A stretch of 64,000 nucleotides of DNA, from NCBI GenBank assembly GCA_958295665.1, contig OY282559.1, forward strand, positions 249,298,764 to 249,362,763, in the 5' to 3' direction. Under the pieces are notes generated by a model. It was not told the DNA's origin, made no database searches, and saw only the letters and a program-made list of their open reading frames with translations. Origin of the DNA: Tipula vernalis (lineage: Eukaryota; Arthropoda; Insecta; Diptera; Tipulidae). Position numbers and translations under genes: made by a program. How positions within the stretch are numbered: the first letter of the stretch is position 1; every line of letters starts with the position of its first letter. This document shows, in pieces, positions 44,333-54,899 of the stretch.

Positions 44333-45690
44333 ATGAGCAGAACAAATAAGGAAACTAATACCCCAGGTGGTACACCTGTTGCTCAGGTAAATCCACCCTC
44401 TTCGGAGGTCGGTCTCATGGATTCTGGGGGAGACCAGCCATTGCTATATTACAATTATTTTAACCAATCCCAAGACATGTTGGTGAATAAACAAGCTCAT
44501 TTGAGTGAAATAGAAAAGGATAATTCACATCCCTTCCAGAGGAGTAACAAAGTCGCGTATTCTCCGAAAAGAGGCGGTAGTCCCTCCATTGAGGCCAGCA
44601 GCGTATGAAGACGCTTGAAAACGAAGTTAAAGCTCTTAAGCCAAAGGAGGACATCGGTTCTACTCCTAACCAGAATACAACTCCACAAGAGTATCATACG
44701 GATGAAGAAGAACTAGCTCGAGAAACTGAGTGGATTAGAGTTAAAGGTGGGAGAAAAAAAAGGAGACGGAATAATACGCCCTCCCCACCTCAATTAAAGG
44801 ATAATGTTCCAAATATTATCCAGAAACAACCAAAAAAAATACCTCCACCACCACCAATAGTAATAGATGAAGTCAAAGACTACGATGTACTCTATGAAAA
44901 AATAAAAACAATAACTGCTACAGATAAGTTTAATGCAAAGGTGATGAATGGAAACACCATCAAAATAAACTTAGAAGATGCTGAAACATACAGAAAAATG
45001 ACAAAAATGTTAAATGAAGAAAAACGTGCTTGGCACACGTTTGAAGATAAACAAACCAGACCAATTAGGGTCATGGCTAAAAACTTACACTCTACGTGTA
45101 AACCAGATAAAATAATTGATGACCTGAAAGCAAAAGGATTTAAGGCAACTGAAGCATCGATTAAGCTAAAACGGAGAGGCAAAGTACCTCTCAACATGTT
45201 TATGTTGACCTTCGATACTGATGAAGATATCGAAAAAATTTATCAAATTAAGTACATCTTGGGGTGCAAAGTGGTTATTCAGCCTCTAAGAAGGTCTAAG
45301 CTTATACCACAATGTAAACAATGTCAAGCCTATGGACATACACAAAAATATTGCAACAGGGAACCTAGGTGTGTCAAATGTTTAGGTAAACATCATACCA
45401 AAGATTGTGTAAAAGCCCAAAATGTTCAACCTAAATGCGTTCACTGTGGAGAAAACCATCCGGCTAACTACAGAGGATGCAGCGTTGCTATTGAACTGCA
45501 AAATATCAAAAATAAGAACGTGATTGCTAAAAATCCAAGTTCATTCAGGAAACAAGCGGTTAAGATGAACCGACCCGAAGTAAATCGTAGAGTGTCGGGA
45601 ACTACCCAAGCACAATTTGGTAAAATGACTTATGCTCAAGTAATGATGAGCAACGGAAATCCAGGAAAACTGCTCAAAATGACGATATAA
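44333..45690 (+). pseudogene. LINE ORF1 (Gag-like), one frame change
   Basis: Begins at ATG 44333 (MSRTNKETNTPGG). The first frame ends at 44608, and the second starts at the overlapping ATG 44605; the two halves read as one protein, so a single-base indel near 44600 is likely. The second part has a basic segment (GGRKKRRRN), an RRM-like middle, and three CCHC knuckles: CKQCQAYGHTQKYC, CVKCLGKHHTKDC, CVHCGENHPANYRGC. This is the ORF1 layout of the Jockey clade, an RNA-binding protein that goes with the element RNA. Confidence 0.8.
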
Positions 45691-45789
45691 GTCAAACACT
45701 TAAATTAATTTTAAGCAGACTAAATACATTTGATGAGCGATTACAGAAACTAGAGTACAGCACTAAGGGAGCCATCCCTAAACAGAAAA

Positions 45790-48456
45790 ATGGCCCAAGA
45801 TCTTAGAATCTTATGTTGGAATGCCAATGGACTGATGCAACATCAACAAGAACTGCAAGTGGTCCTGGACACAGAAAAAATCGATGTATGTCTCATCACG
45901 GAAACACACTTCACTAGACAATCAAACATTAAATTTAAAAATTATCAAATATATCACACTATTCACCCTGGAAACACTGCTAAAGGAGGTAGTGCTGTTA
46001 TAATTAGAAATAGTATTCATCACTATGAGGAGTTAAAATATGAAACGGAAGAAATACAAGCAACTGCTGTTATTGTCAAATACAAAAGTAGTTCTATTTG
46101 TATTGCTAGTATTTACTGCCCACCGAAGCACTCAATGAAAGAAAAAGATTATCTCGAGTTCCTCAGTAAATTAGGAAAACGATTTGTACTTGGAGGAGAC
46201 TTTAATGCAAAAAATGTCCACTGGGGATCCAGCTTAACAACAACTAAGGGTAAAGAACTCCTAAAAGCTATCAGAAAATGCAGTTGTGAAGCCCTCTCAA
46301 CTGGAAAACCAACCTACTGGCCAACTGATCCAAATAAAGTGCCAGATCTGATTGATTTCTTTATAATAAAGAACATATCTGTAAATTATGTACAAGTAGA
46401 TGAAAGCCACGACTTAAACTCTGATCATTCACCAATACTTCTAACGTTAAGTGAAAAAATCATTCAGAAAGAAAGAAACCCTTTCCTAGTAAATATTCAC
46501 ACTAATTGGGCATGCTTTAGACTATCGCTAGAAGAAAAAATTAACTTAATGGTTCCATTAAAGACTGAAGAACAATTAGACAAAGAAGTTCACAAATTTG
46601 TAAACGATATACAGCAATCAGCTTGGGAAAATACTCCTGAAATTAAAACGAAAATCAAGGGAAACAACTACCCTATGGAAATTAGGGAACTCCTCGCAGA
46701 AAAAAGAAGAGCGAGAAGAGTATGGCAACAAACAAGGGCCCCCCAAGATAAAACTCATTTGAACAACCTCACTCAACAATTAAGAAGAGAGATCAAAGAA
46801 TTGAAAGATGAATCAATCAGCAACTATTTAAGAAAATTAACTAATGATAACAGTACTGATTATTCTCTTTGGAAAGCAACCAAAAGAATCAAAAGACCAA
46901 TAATGCAGATTCCCCCAATAAAAATAGCAGGTGAGAAATGGGCTAGAAATAATGAAGACAAAGCTCGAGAATTTGCCGAACACCTCGAAAAAATATTCCA
47001 GCCACATGAAGACCAAACGTTGGAAGCCGAGATAATAACTGAACAAGCTGTGCAAGAAAGTACAGAAATCCTACCCACAACACCAAAAGAAGTCATGCGT
47101 GAGATAACAGCTAATATGAATACGAAAAAAGCTCCTGGGTACGATCTTATTACTGCAGAAATCTTAAAAGAACTGCCAAGGAAAGCTCTGGTGAAACTCA
47201 CCAATCTTATAAATGCAGCATTTAGAATCAAATGTGTACCAAGCTTATGGAAAATTGCAGAAGTAATTATGATCCCAAAACCTGGGAAACCACCACACAT
47301 AACATCGTCTTATAGGCCAATTTCGCTATTGCCAGTCATGTCCAAACTCTTTGAGAAGCTTCTGGTAAAAAGATTAAATCCGATAATCGAAAGTGAAAAC
47401 TTGATCCCAAATCATCAGTTCGGTTTTCGCAACCAACACTCAACAATTGATCAAGTACACAGAATTACCAGTATAATTGAGAAAGCATTAGAGGAGAAAA
47501 AAGTCTGTTCAACAGTATTTCTAGACGTTGCACAAGCGTTTGATAGAGTGTGGCATGAAGGACTTAACCACAAGTTAAGGAATCTTCTACCAATGCAATT
47601 TGCTAAGATACTAGAATCATACTTGAAAGATAGGTTCTTCAGGATTAAGTTAGATGATACATTTTCTGAATTGAAAGAAATCAATGCAGGAGTTCCACAG
47701 GGCAGTGTATTAGGGCCGGTTTTATACCTACTATAGACTTATGATCTTCCTACATTAGAAAACAACACAGTGGCAACTTTTGCAGATGATACGGCGATCT
47801 TAGCTGTTGGAAAAAGCAACGAAGAATCAACACAGAAGTTACAATCAGCTATAACTCAAATATATAAATGGACAAAAAGATGGAGAATAAAACTAAATGA
47901 AGCTAAATCAGTTCACATCAACTTTACAAACAGACGAATCGAACATATTCCGATTACCATAAATCGGGAAATAATACCGCATGCGAACACAGCTAAGTAT
48001 CTCGGCATGACCCTGGATGCTAAACTACGATGGAAAGCACACGTCAAGAAGAAAAGTGAAGAATTAAGACTTAAATACAGAAAAATGTATTGGCTGATGG
48101 GAAGGAACTCTTCTTTATCAACATACAACAAGCTTCTACTTTATAAGCAAATATTGAGACCGATTTGGACTTATGGTATTCAGCTTTGGGGTTGTACCAA
48201 ACAGAGCAACGTAAATATCATCCAAAGATTTCAGAATATGGTATTAAGGAACATCGTTGATGCACCTTGGTATGTCAGGAACAATGACCTTCATAGGGAC
48301 CTTAAAATTAACCTCATCTTAAATGAAATCCAGGAAAAAGCACGGAGACACGAAGAAAGGCTCCGCCAACATGTGAACATTGAGGCAACTCAGCTCCTAA
48401 GCATCACGAATTTAGTTCGCAGACTTAAAAGAACCAAACCTTTTGAGCTGGTGTGA
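45790..48456 (+). pseudogene. LINE ORF2 endonuclease-RT, one stop codon
   Basis: Starts at ATG 45790. APE-type endonuclease: LRILCWNANGL, ITETHF, LGGDFNAKNVHWGS, SDHSPILL. Reverse transcriptase: APGYDLITAEILKELP, YRPISLLPVMSKLFEKLL, QFGFRNQHSTIDQV, VFLDVAQAFDRVWHE, GVPQGSVLGPVLYLL, then FADDTAIL. A TAG at 47734-47736 follows LYLL; the same frame continues (TYDLPT...) to 48456, with KYLGMTLDAKLRWKAHV and the C-terminal FQNMVLRNIVDAPWY. The enzyme would nick target DNA and prime reverse transcription. The single stop falls between the GVPQGS and FADD blocks and would remove the catalytic site. Confidence 0.9.
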
Positions 48457-48694
48457 TTGTCAGTTTAAGCAGCATTATGCTGATCTAAAATCCACTACAA
48501 AGATGTGGTTTACTTTAATTTACCAAACACTATGGAAAGCCAATGGGAAGAATCCATAGATTAATTTAAGTTAGTAAATTAAGTCAGAAACAAATTGCTC
48601 ATTAGTCCAGGAGACTAGATTGTAATTACATAAAATAAATAAATAAAATTTATTTTAAATTAAAAAAAAAAAAAAAAAAAAAAATATTTTATTT

Positions 48695-48922
48695 CTTATT
48701 TTTATATTTTCTTTTTCTCTAAGTTGCTGACAGTAGCATTTAATTGTATATAAAAGGTGAATATTAAATAAAATAAAATAGAATGAATTTAACTCTAATA
48801 TTAACAACAAGTTGTTTATTCTCAATAACTAAATAGACCCCACCCATGGTAATCTATTAGTTAACTGTAAATCAAGACTATATTAAATTTACAATTTAAA
48901 TACAAAAGTCTAAGATTTTACA
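48695..48922 (+). repeat. BEL 3' LTR, second part
   Basis: Continues the LTR from the cut to GATTTTACA; differs from the 5' LTR by about one substitution plus a 2-base insertion near 48846-48852. Confidence 0.9.
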
Positions 48923-49447
48923 GTTCTTTATTGGCTGTCAAACGGATAGGCTTTGACTTTCACGTCGGTTTAATCGGATAGGCTTTGACTTCACGTCGGT
49001 TTTTTTTCTCGTCGGTTTCTGTAAAATAATTTTTCTAAATTAATTTGATTTGTTCAATTAATAATTAAACGAGCAAATTGTGCAAGGTCCAACTGCGAGG
49101 CAAAAAGGAAAAAAGGACAGTAACGATTGCAAATTCTGTGGGCGCCTCAACCAAAAACTATCGAAATAACGAACAGAAAATTAAAATATTTTAAATCGAG
49201 ATTTCTGGCTAATGCCTCCGCCAAGTGATACCGGTGAAGATTCGGGCAAATTTGAACGCATGGTCTGCCTGATCAAAATTAATAAACAAACTGTTTTCAT
49301 ATTACGTATTGTTAGGAAATTCAACTAGTTTTGTACGCTCTGTTGCGAATGAGCAAAAGCTCAAAATGGAGTGCGGCAAAAGATCTGTAAATTTTAATGT
49401 ATATGTAAAAATAAAAATAAATAAAAAATAAACATTGAAAAAAAAAA
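48923..49447 (+). mobile_element. Possible small retroposon with A-rich tail
   Basis: Begins with a duplicated segment (cggataggctttgactttca, at 48941 and 48974) and ends at an A-run near 49438-49448 after aataaaaaataaaca. No domain is seen; a short frame PPSDTGEDSGKFERMVCL near 49213 is unidentified. Confidence 0.3.
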
Positions 49448-49555
49448 TCCATTGAGGGTAAAATTTTTTTGTACTAGTTTTGCACTAGTGCAATTTTTGC
49501 TACTCTAGCTTTTTTGGTCGAGTAACCCCTCTTTTTACACACACCAACGCATATG

Positions 49556-49720
49556 ACAATTATATTTTGTCGTAATGACATTTTTATTTGTCGTGATGAC
49601 ATTTTGATTTTAGGCGGCTACTTGATTTATGACATTTTGTGATTTGTCGTGATGACATTTTGATTTTAGGCGGCTATTATTCATGACATTTTGTGATTTG
49701 AATCGTAGCATTTTGAATTT
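49556..49720. repeat. Minisatellite, ~63-bp unit
   Basis: Two full units and a partial with gtcgtgatgacattttgatt, ttaggcggcta and tgacattttgtgatttg. Confidence 0.75.
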
Positions 49721-49977
49721 GGCCGTTAAATTATTCCAACACCGCCAAGCCCCACTCATCAAATTGTAATCTTCTAAATTTATATTTAGTTTCTCCATTT
49801 ATTTTTATTATTATTGATATTTTTCGACCAAACACAAACACACAATTAAACACTAGTGCAAGAAAATATTTTCATTCGATTGACGTTAAAAAATAGGGTA
49901 CTCTATTTAGTATACTCGAATGAGGGGAAAAAATCAATCGAAATCTACATAAAGTTAAAAAAAAACTAAACTTTAAA
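49721..49977. other. No gene seen
   Basis: AT-rich; cactagtgcaa here (49851) pairs with the same palindromic word near 49483, about 370 bp away. Confidence 0.4.
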
Positions 49978-50512
49978 TTGTTCAACTTTAGATTTGCAGT
50001 CAGATAGCTGAGTTATAACATCAGTTACTAATTGAGTTATTTCATCAAAAGAAAATAACTTGTTGTTGTTAAGAGCAGTTGAGGTATTATTATTCGTAGA
50101 AGTAAGGTTATTAGTTGAAAATAACTGGTTCCATGACTTATGCTGGGATGTCTCTCTAGGGTGATTTAATCCAGGATAGTTGGTATTCTAACGTTAATAT
50201 TCAACTCGTTGTGCAGTGGATCTCTGTTGAGTAGGATTCTTAAGTTTGATGTTTGCAGATTTATAATTCTTCTGTTTATGTTTAAATTTTGTTTTATAAT
50301 TTTGTATTTTTCTAAGTCCGGGCAATCTTTCTAGTTCGTAGAATGTGTTCCACCGCAATTTGCACATTTTAAATTAGAAGTTGTGCACTTATCACCTAGG
50401 TGTTCACCAACACATTTCAACCATTTATACTTTTTATGACAATAACAAGTTCCATGTCCGTTTATTTGACATCTGCGGCATTGGGTCGGTTTATTGGCAT
50501 AATTTGTCATAA
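49978..50512 (-). pseudogene. LINE ORF1 (Gag-like) fragment
   Basis: Minus-strand frame from 50512: MTNYANKPTQCRRCQINGHG, then TCYC, KCVGEHLGDKC and CANCGGTHSTN before a TAG, followed by KDCPDL. Three CCHC knuckles in this spacing are typical of Jockey-type ORF1. The C-terminal part runs to 49978 with more stops and ends in the segment that is repeated inverted at 37042-37100. The rest of this LINE is not adjacent. Confidence 0.7.
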
Positions 50513-50627
50513 TAGAAACATTAATATTAACAAAATTAATTTTTTTTTAATTTTGAACTTTTTGCGGTCACAAATTTAATTAAAAATACTAGCACTATGT
50601 TTATTCTTTCCATTTTTGAATAACTGA

Positions 50628-50897
50628 TTAACTTATAACAATGAACATTCTGAGCCAAGGGACAAGATTGTTGAATTCTCATCAAATTTATTACTGGAAT
50701 TGGATGACGAAATCAGGCTAGATACGGGGCTGTATAGTTATTATGTACAAGTACCCTTTTTCTGTTTAAAAACTAAGAAACGACACAATTCGTATTTGGC
50801 AGATGTACGGATAAAATTAAATATCTACCTAAATGCACAAGGTAATCATCATGGTCATGTGTCATGTCATGGTGAACGCAAAAGAGAAATACTCTAA
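50628..50897 (+). CDS. Unidentified open frame
   Basis: Open from 50628 without an ATG; reads EPRDKIVEFSSNLLLELDDE and IRLDTGLYSYYVQVPFFCLK, then a His-rich end. Codon use looks protein-like, but I recognise no family. It may be an exon or element fragment. Confidence 0.25.
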   Translation, partial: LTYNNEHSEPRDKIVEFSSNLLLELDDEIRLDTGLYSYYVQVPFFCLKTKKRHNSYLADVRIKLNIYLNAQGNHHGHVSCHGERKREIL

Positions 50898-51289
50898 ACC
50901 TTTCAAAAGTAGTCACCTCTCTATTTTGATCTGCTCCCTACAATAACCAATTTTTGTCAGTCTCTGAAATATTACGTATAATTTTTTCGATTTAAGCCTT
51001 ACTTTGGATCTTCACACTATTAGGTTGTTTTATTCCTTACTAATCACCTCCATATATTGACCAACATTTGTGGGTCCCTTGAATAGTGACTTTAGAGAAG
51101 TTTCCCTGAACATAGTTTTTTGATATGAAAACATCTTTAGCGGCAGAAATGACTAAAAAATTATATAATATTTCAATGATAAATAAAAAATAAATATAAA
51201 AAAACCATATTCCACATTATTCCAAAAGACTATAAAAAAATTATAAATAAAAAAGCTAAATACTTATATACATAGTATATCACAGATAT
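50898..51289. other. No gene seen
   Basis: AT-rich spacer. Confidence 0.5.
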
Positions 51290-52651
51290 TCACTGACAAA
51301 GGTGAACATTATAAGCAATATTTTGGAGATATTCAAGCTTGCTTAAATTATCTCGCTGGTTTATAGTGTGCAAAATTTTATTATTTTTAATTGCTAGTTT
51401 TCGCTTTTTAGGGTATGATGCTCCCGCTCTAACTTGCGCAATTCGAGTTTTACTCATTATCAATTCTTTTCCCAACTCCGAAATTAGTTGGTAAACCTCG
51501 ATGCCATCCTTCTACCGAATTTTGTGTCCTTGGTAAATCATTTGTAGTATTATCCCATACAGACCAGAAATTTGGAGAGTATTGTGGTTTTGGTTTTCTC
51601 TTTGTTTTAATGGGGTTTCCCGTTAAATAAATTTTCTCGAACTATCTGCTGATCCGCCGAGCATCAGGATTGAATTTTTTTTTAGCTCCTGGTAATACAC
51701 AATTACATCTTCCGCTGGTAAAAAGGCTAAACTTTTAAGCATCCTGATTTGCAGGCTAAAACCCTCGTTGTTTCCGTATTTCACAGCACACCCTTTTGCT
51801 TGCACCTTTCTCCAGATTATTTGCCCGAAATGGAACAAACAACCTCTATACGCTGTTTCTGGGAAAACATGTTTCATAGCCTTTACACTAGCTTTCTAGA
51901 AGCCGGATATGACCATTTTTGGATTTAAATCGATTCTTCAATTGCAGGCCCATTTGTAAACGTCATAAAAAAATTCGACGTAAGCTGCTTCACTTTTTGC
52001 ACACATGATTCCGAACACCAAAGGAATAATCTAATGTCCAATTTTGCCATGTATGGTAAACAATTGACGCATGAACGCTAGAACCACCTCAAATGTGCCG
52101 TCCATTAGCCAAAATTCTGCTTCTGCCAACAGTTTTAGACTGGACGGTGTTGCTAATAAAATTATTGTTTGATCTTCAAAATCCTTAACATTCAAAACAA
52201 ACTGTTCCCCCTCAAGATACTTGAGCTCTTCTGGAATTTGTATATTTTTAATGCTGTCCGGTTCTTTTACATTGTTACGTCTCGCGCGAGGTATTTTATG
52301 CCGTTGCGCCTGCTTAGTCGGCAAATAAACGCGTGTTTTTGTGCAACATTCAATAACACTATTCCGAATAATTTGCGAAGGCTTTAGACGTGTTGTTTTC
52401 GCTGCCACTTTCAAGTTTAAATTGGCTTCGGAAGTAGATTTCTCATGTGCTGAGGGATCATGGCTGTGTGTTGATGGTCCTTTTTTAATAGTATGTTTCC
52501 CCTCAATCACTATTGTTACCACTCTTCCTTTGCACAAAAGAGGTTTTCTATCGGCACACGCCCACTGGAAGGTTTCGCTTCTCTCAAGGTGATACGCGTA
52601 TCCATTTAAAAATAATTTGGGTTTCTCCTTGTTTGTCGAAACAATATTCAT
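51290..52651 (-). pseudogene. MULE transposase with FLYWCH finger
   Basis: ATG at 52651 chosen. An N-terminal FLYWCH-type zinc finger (LFLNGYAYHLERSETFQWAC ... CKGRVVT, then H-x-H) is followed by a linker, then the MULE core: EAEFWLMDGTFEVVLAFMRQ, LFTIHG, LVFGIMCAKSEAAYVEFFYD, NPKMVISGF, GCLFHFGQIIWRKVQ and a C-terminal KKRKLAIKNNKILHTI to 51290. In-frame stops at about 52031, 51943 and 51895, then further stops near 51620 and 51490. The second catalytic Asp region reads ISGF, so the usual Asp appears lost. Mutator-like elements move by cut and paste. No terminal repeats identified. Confidence 0.8.
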
Positions 52652-52756
52652 TTTAAACACTTATTGACACTTATTTTAAATCACCGATTCAAAAAGCACA
52701 TGATAAATCGATTGATTATAATAATCATTTAAGTAAATAGAATTAAAAGCGCGAAG

Positions 52757-52912
52757 GAAGCCATTCAAATAATTACGTGATTCCCCGAAAAAAATTTAAA
52801 AGAGAAATGCAACCATTCGAATAATTACATGATTCTCTGAAAAGATTTTAAAATAAAAATGGAAGCATTCGAAAAATTACGTGATTCACCGAAAATACTA
52901 AAAAAAAATGCA
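52757..52912. repeat. Three ~52-bp tandem units
   Basis: Units share gcNNccattcNaataattac, gtgattcNccgaaaa and an A-rich end. They lie directly before the errantivirus. Confidence 0.8.
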
Positions 52913-52916
52913 ATAC

Positions 52917-52920
52917 GTAT
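52917..52920. repeat. Errantivirus target duplication (left)
   Basis: gtat, matched at 60549-60552. Confidence 0.65.
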
Positions 52921-53295
52921 AGTTATGTATAGCGCATATAAGCAATACACAAGTACAACAACACCAACCAAGGGCAACCTCAAGTAACCTAAGGAAAAGT
53001 GCATCAACCAACATTCTGCACTTATCATCAAATTCAACATTATAATAATCAAATTTCAAATATAAAAATTATAAAATGCATAAATGCATATTCTGTTTAT
53101 TGTTTTTCTTTATCGCAGAGCACATAAATACTCTGCTTACATTATTGTATCATTCTACTTTTAATCATAAAACGTGTAACAACTAATTAATAAATACAAA
53201 ACATTCGGTTGTAATTTTAACTGAAACCTACTATAAAAAATAAATGTGTTATATTATTTAAGTGTGCTCGCACCCAACTGCATAATAACATAACT
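52921..53295 (+). repeat. Errantivirus 5' LTR
   Basis: 375 bp, AGTTAT start, ATAACT end. Confidence 0.92.
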
Positions 53296-53306
53296 GGCGC
53301 AGTTAC
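53295..53306 (+). promoter_or_regulatory. Errantivirus primer binding site
   Basis: TGGCGCAGTTAC overlaps the last T of the LTR. TGGCGCAGT is the known tRNA-Ser type site of errantiviruses. Confidence 0.8.
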
Positions 53307-53499
53307 TAGTTGATAGTTAAAAAAATATAAAAAGTAATTAGTTTAAAATATTAAAATCAGTGTAATACGTAAAAAATTAATTTAATAAAATTTGAGGTCA
53401 AGCCCCCACCAGCGGTAAGCGCTCAAATCCCTTATTAAATATAATAATAAAAATGAATTGTGTTGTGGTAAAGTCAGTGAATCAAATCTAAAAAAAAAA

Positions 53500-53534
53500 A
53501 TGAAACTTTGGCTCATAATGTTCCTGGCAATAAG
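53500..53534 (+). CDS. Candidate env leader exon (signal peptide)
   Basis: An ATG at 53500 opens a short, strongly hydrophobic frame (MKLWLIMFLAI) that reaches a possible donor AATAAG/GTAAAA at 53534/53535. A good acceptor (tcttgttacag) lies at 58590, and joining the two would put this frame in register with env. Without splicing the frame stops at once (TAA at 53536). The peptide has the shape of a signal peptide core, which the downstream env frame lacks. This is my inference from sequence. Confidence 0.5.
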
Positions 53535-53807
53535 GTAAAATTTTTATATATAATTTATCCTCACATTTCCCGATTACATTAACAAGTTACATAATTATAG
53601 TTATTAGTAGAATCCAAGTGTTAAAAGTGAAAACTTGTAAAACAAAAACCTTTTATTTTCTAAGCGTATCAAATTCTACGTGTAGAAATTAGGGAATTAA
53701 TCGTATCAAACTCTACGATTAATGCTCAAAACAATTTGTGAAAAAAGCAAATTGATGTTACAAAACTATATCAAATTCTATAGTGGCGTGATAAAAAATA
53801 TAATTAC

Positions 53808-54899
53808 ATGGGAGAAAATTCAAATAGTAATTTAGATTCGATAAAAAATCAACTAAAATTAGATAAACACGAATTAGATAAGCAAATTAAAACAAGCGTA
53901 TCCTCTGAAACCGATAGTTCACCAGATAAATCTATTTACGAATCCGATTTAGTTTTTTCAAATTCATTAGACGTAGCTAATAAAAAACTACCGACTTTAA
54001 TAATCCGAAAAGTTTCAAATAAAATGGCAGATATTAAAGAAGTATTGGAGTTATTTGATGTAGATAAAATTACCAAGAATATTGCACTGTTTGACGGAAA
54101 TAGATCAGATCTTATTAGATTCATAGAAACCGTTACTCAAACTCTTAAATTGTGCGAAAAAACCGATTATTACAAAATAATTATCGCTAACATAAGGAAT
54201 AAAATTATAGGGTCAGCAAGTAATTCGCTCACTACACATAACGTAAGTCACAATAATTGGAATGAAATTAAATCCCATCTCGTTGAAAAATACGCGGATA
54301 GTAGAGATGAATCGAATTTACAATTAGAACTTTATAGTTTAATTAAAAATAATTTAACACCGGAAATTCTTTATACAAAAATTCAAGGTATTTTAACATT
54401 GTTAGCTAGTCAAGTAAAATTAAACAATGAAAATGATGACATTATAAAGCATCAAATTTTGAACTATCAAAAATTAGGTTTAACCGTATATCAAGCGGCG
54501 CTCAAAGAACCACTAGGTAGTAGGGTTAGGGCATCAAACCCCAAAGATATTAACGAAGCAAGAGACATCGTTATTAAAGAGGAAAATATACAAAAACTAA
54601 AACAAAATTATGCTAATCAAACTAATTCAAAATCACATTGGAATGCGAAAAATCAAAACCAAACCAATTCCAACCAAACCAACTCTGTTAAAAAGGAGGA
54701 GGAAACTTCTAAATCTAATTTTAGACATAAAAATAATTTCTATAATAATAAAGCTAAAAATAATAATTATAAAAATAACTCAAATAGCTCAAAAAAAGAA
54801 GAAGTTATAGAAGATGTAGACAAAAACAAATATCACAATAGAAACATGAAGAAAGAACATTATAATATCGAAACAAAAATTGATGATGAAAATTTTTAG
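53808..54899 (+). CDS. gag: Errantivirus Gag
   Basis: 363 residues from ATG 53808. N-terminal charged region, central helical capsid region (IALFDGNRSDLIRFIETVTQ, WNEIKSHLVEKYADSRDE), and an N- and K-rich basic C-terminus without CCHC knuckles, as usual for errantivirus Gag. It builds the particle and binds RNA. It ends at TAG 54897, directly after the slippery heptamer for pol. The frame is intact. The leader between the LTR and the ATG is about 510 bases and holds the candidate env exon. Confidence 0.85.
   Translation: MGENSNSNLDSIKNQLKLDKHELDKQIKTSVSSETDSSPDKSIYESDLVFSNSLDVANKKLPTLIIRKVSNKMADIKEVLELFDVDKITKNIALFDGNRSDLIRFIETVTQTLKLCEKTDYYKIIIANIRNKIIGSASNSLTTHNVSHNNWNEIKSHLVEKYADSRDESNLQLELYSLIKNNLTPEILYTKIQGILTLLASQVKLNNENDDIIKHQILNYQKLGLTVYQAALKEPLGSRVRASNPKDINEARDIVIKEENIQKLKQNYANQTNSKSHWNAKNQNQTNSNQTNSVKKEEETSKSNFRHKNNFYNNKAKNNNYKNNSNSSKKEEVIEDVDKNKYHNRNMKKEHYNIETKIDDENF
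54890..54896 (+). promoter_or_regulatory. -1 ribosomal frameshift site AAATTTT
   Basis: Heptamer A-AAT-TTT in the gag frame, ended by the gag stop TAG. It fits the X-XXY-YYZ pattern. Pol is in the -1 frame and is open across this point. I did not define a downstream stimulatory structure. Confidence 0.75.

Larger units (their letters stand above)
44138..48683 (+). mobile_element. Jockey-type LINE, nearly full length
   Basis: 5' UTR 44138-44332, ORF1, ORF2, 3' UTR and a poly-A tail ending at 48683. Flanked by the 11-bp duplication atattttattt (44127-44137 and 48684-48694). Only ORF1 (one frame change) and ORF2 (one stop) are damaged. It inserted in the same orientation as the BEL element, inside its 3' LTR. 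Confidence 0.9.
37149..48922 (+). mobile_element. BEL/Pao element with envelope region, containing a LINE
   Basis: LTRs of 394 and 396 bp (3' copy split by the LINE), primer site, gag, protease, reverse transcriptase, integrase, envelope-like region and polypurine tract are in order. Without the LINE the element is about 7.2 kb. The outer flanks gtact and gttct may be a 5-bp target duplication with one change, the usual BEL length. Breaks: a TGA between gag and protease, a frame change in reverse transcriptase, loss of RNase H and a frame change in the envelope region. LTRs differ at only a few bases by eye, so the insertion is fairly young. Confidence 0.85.
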
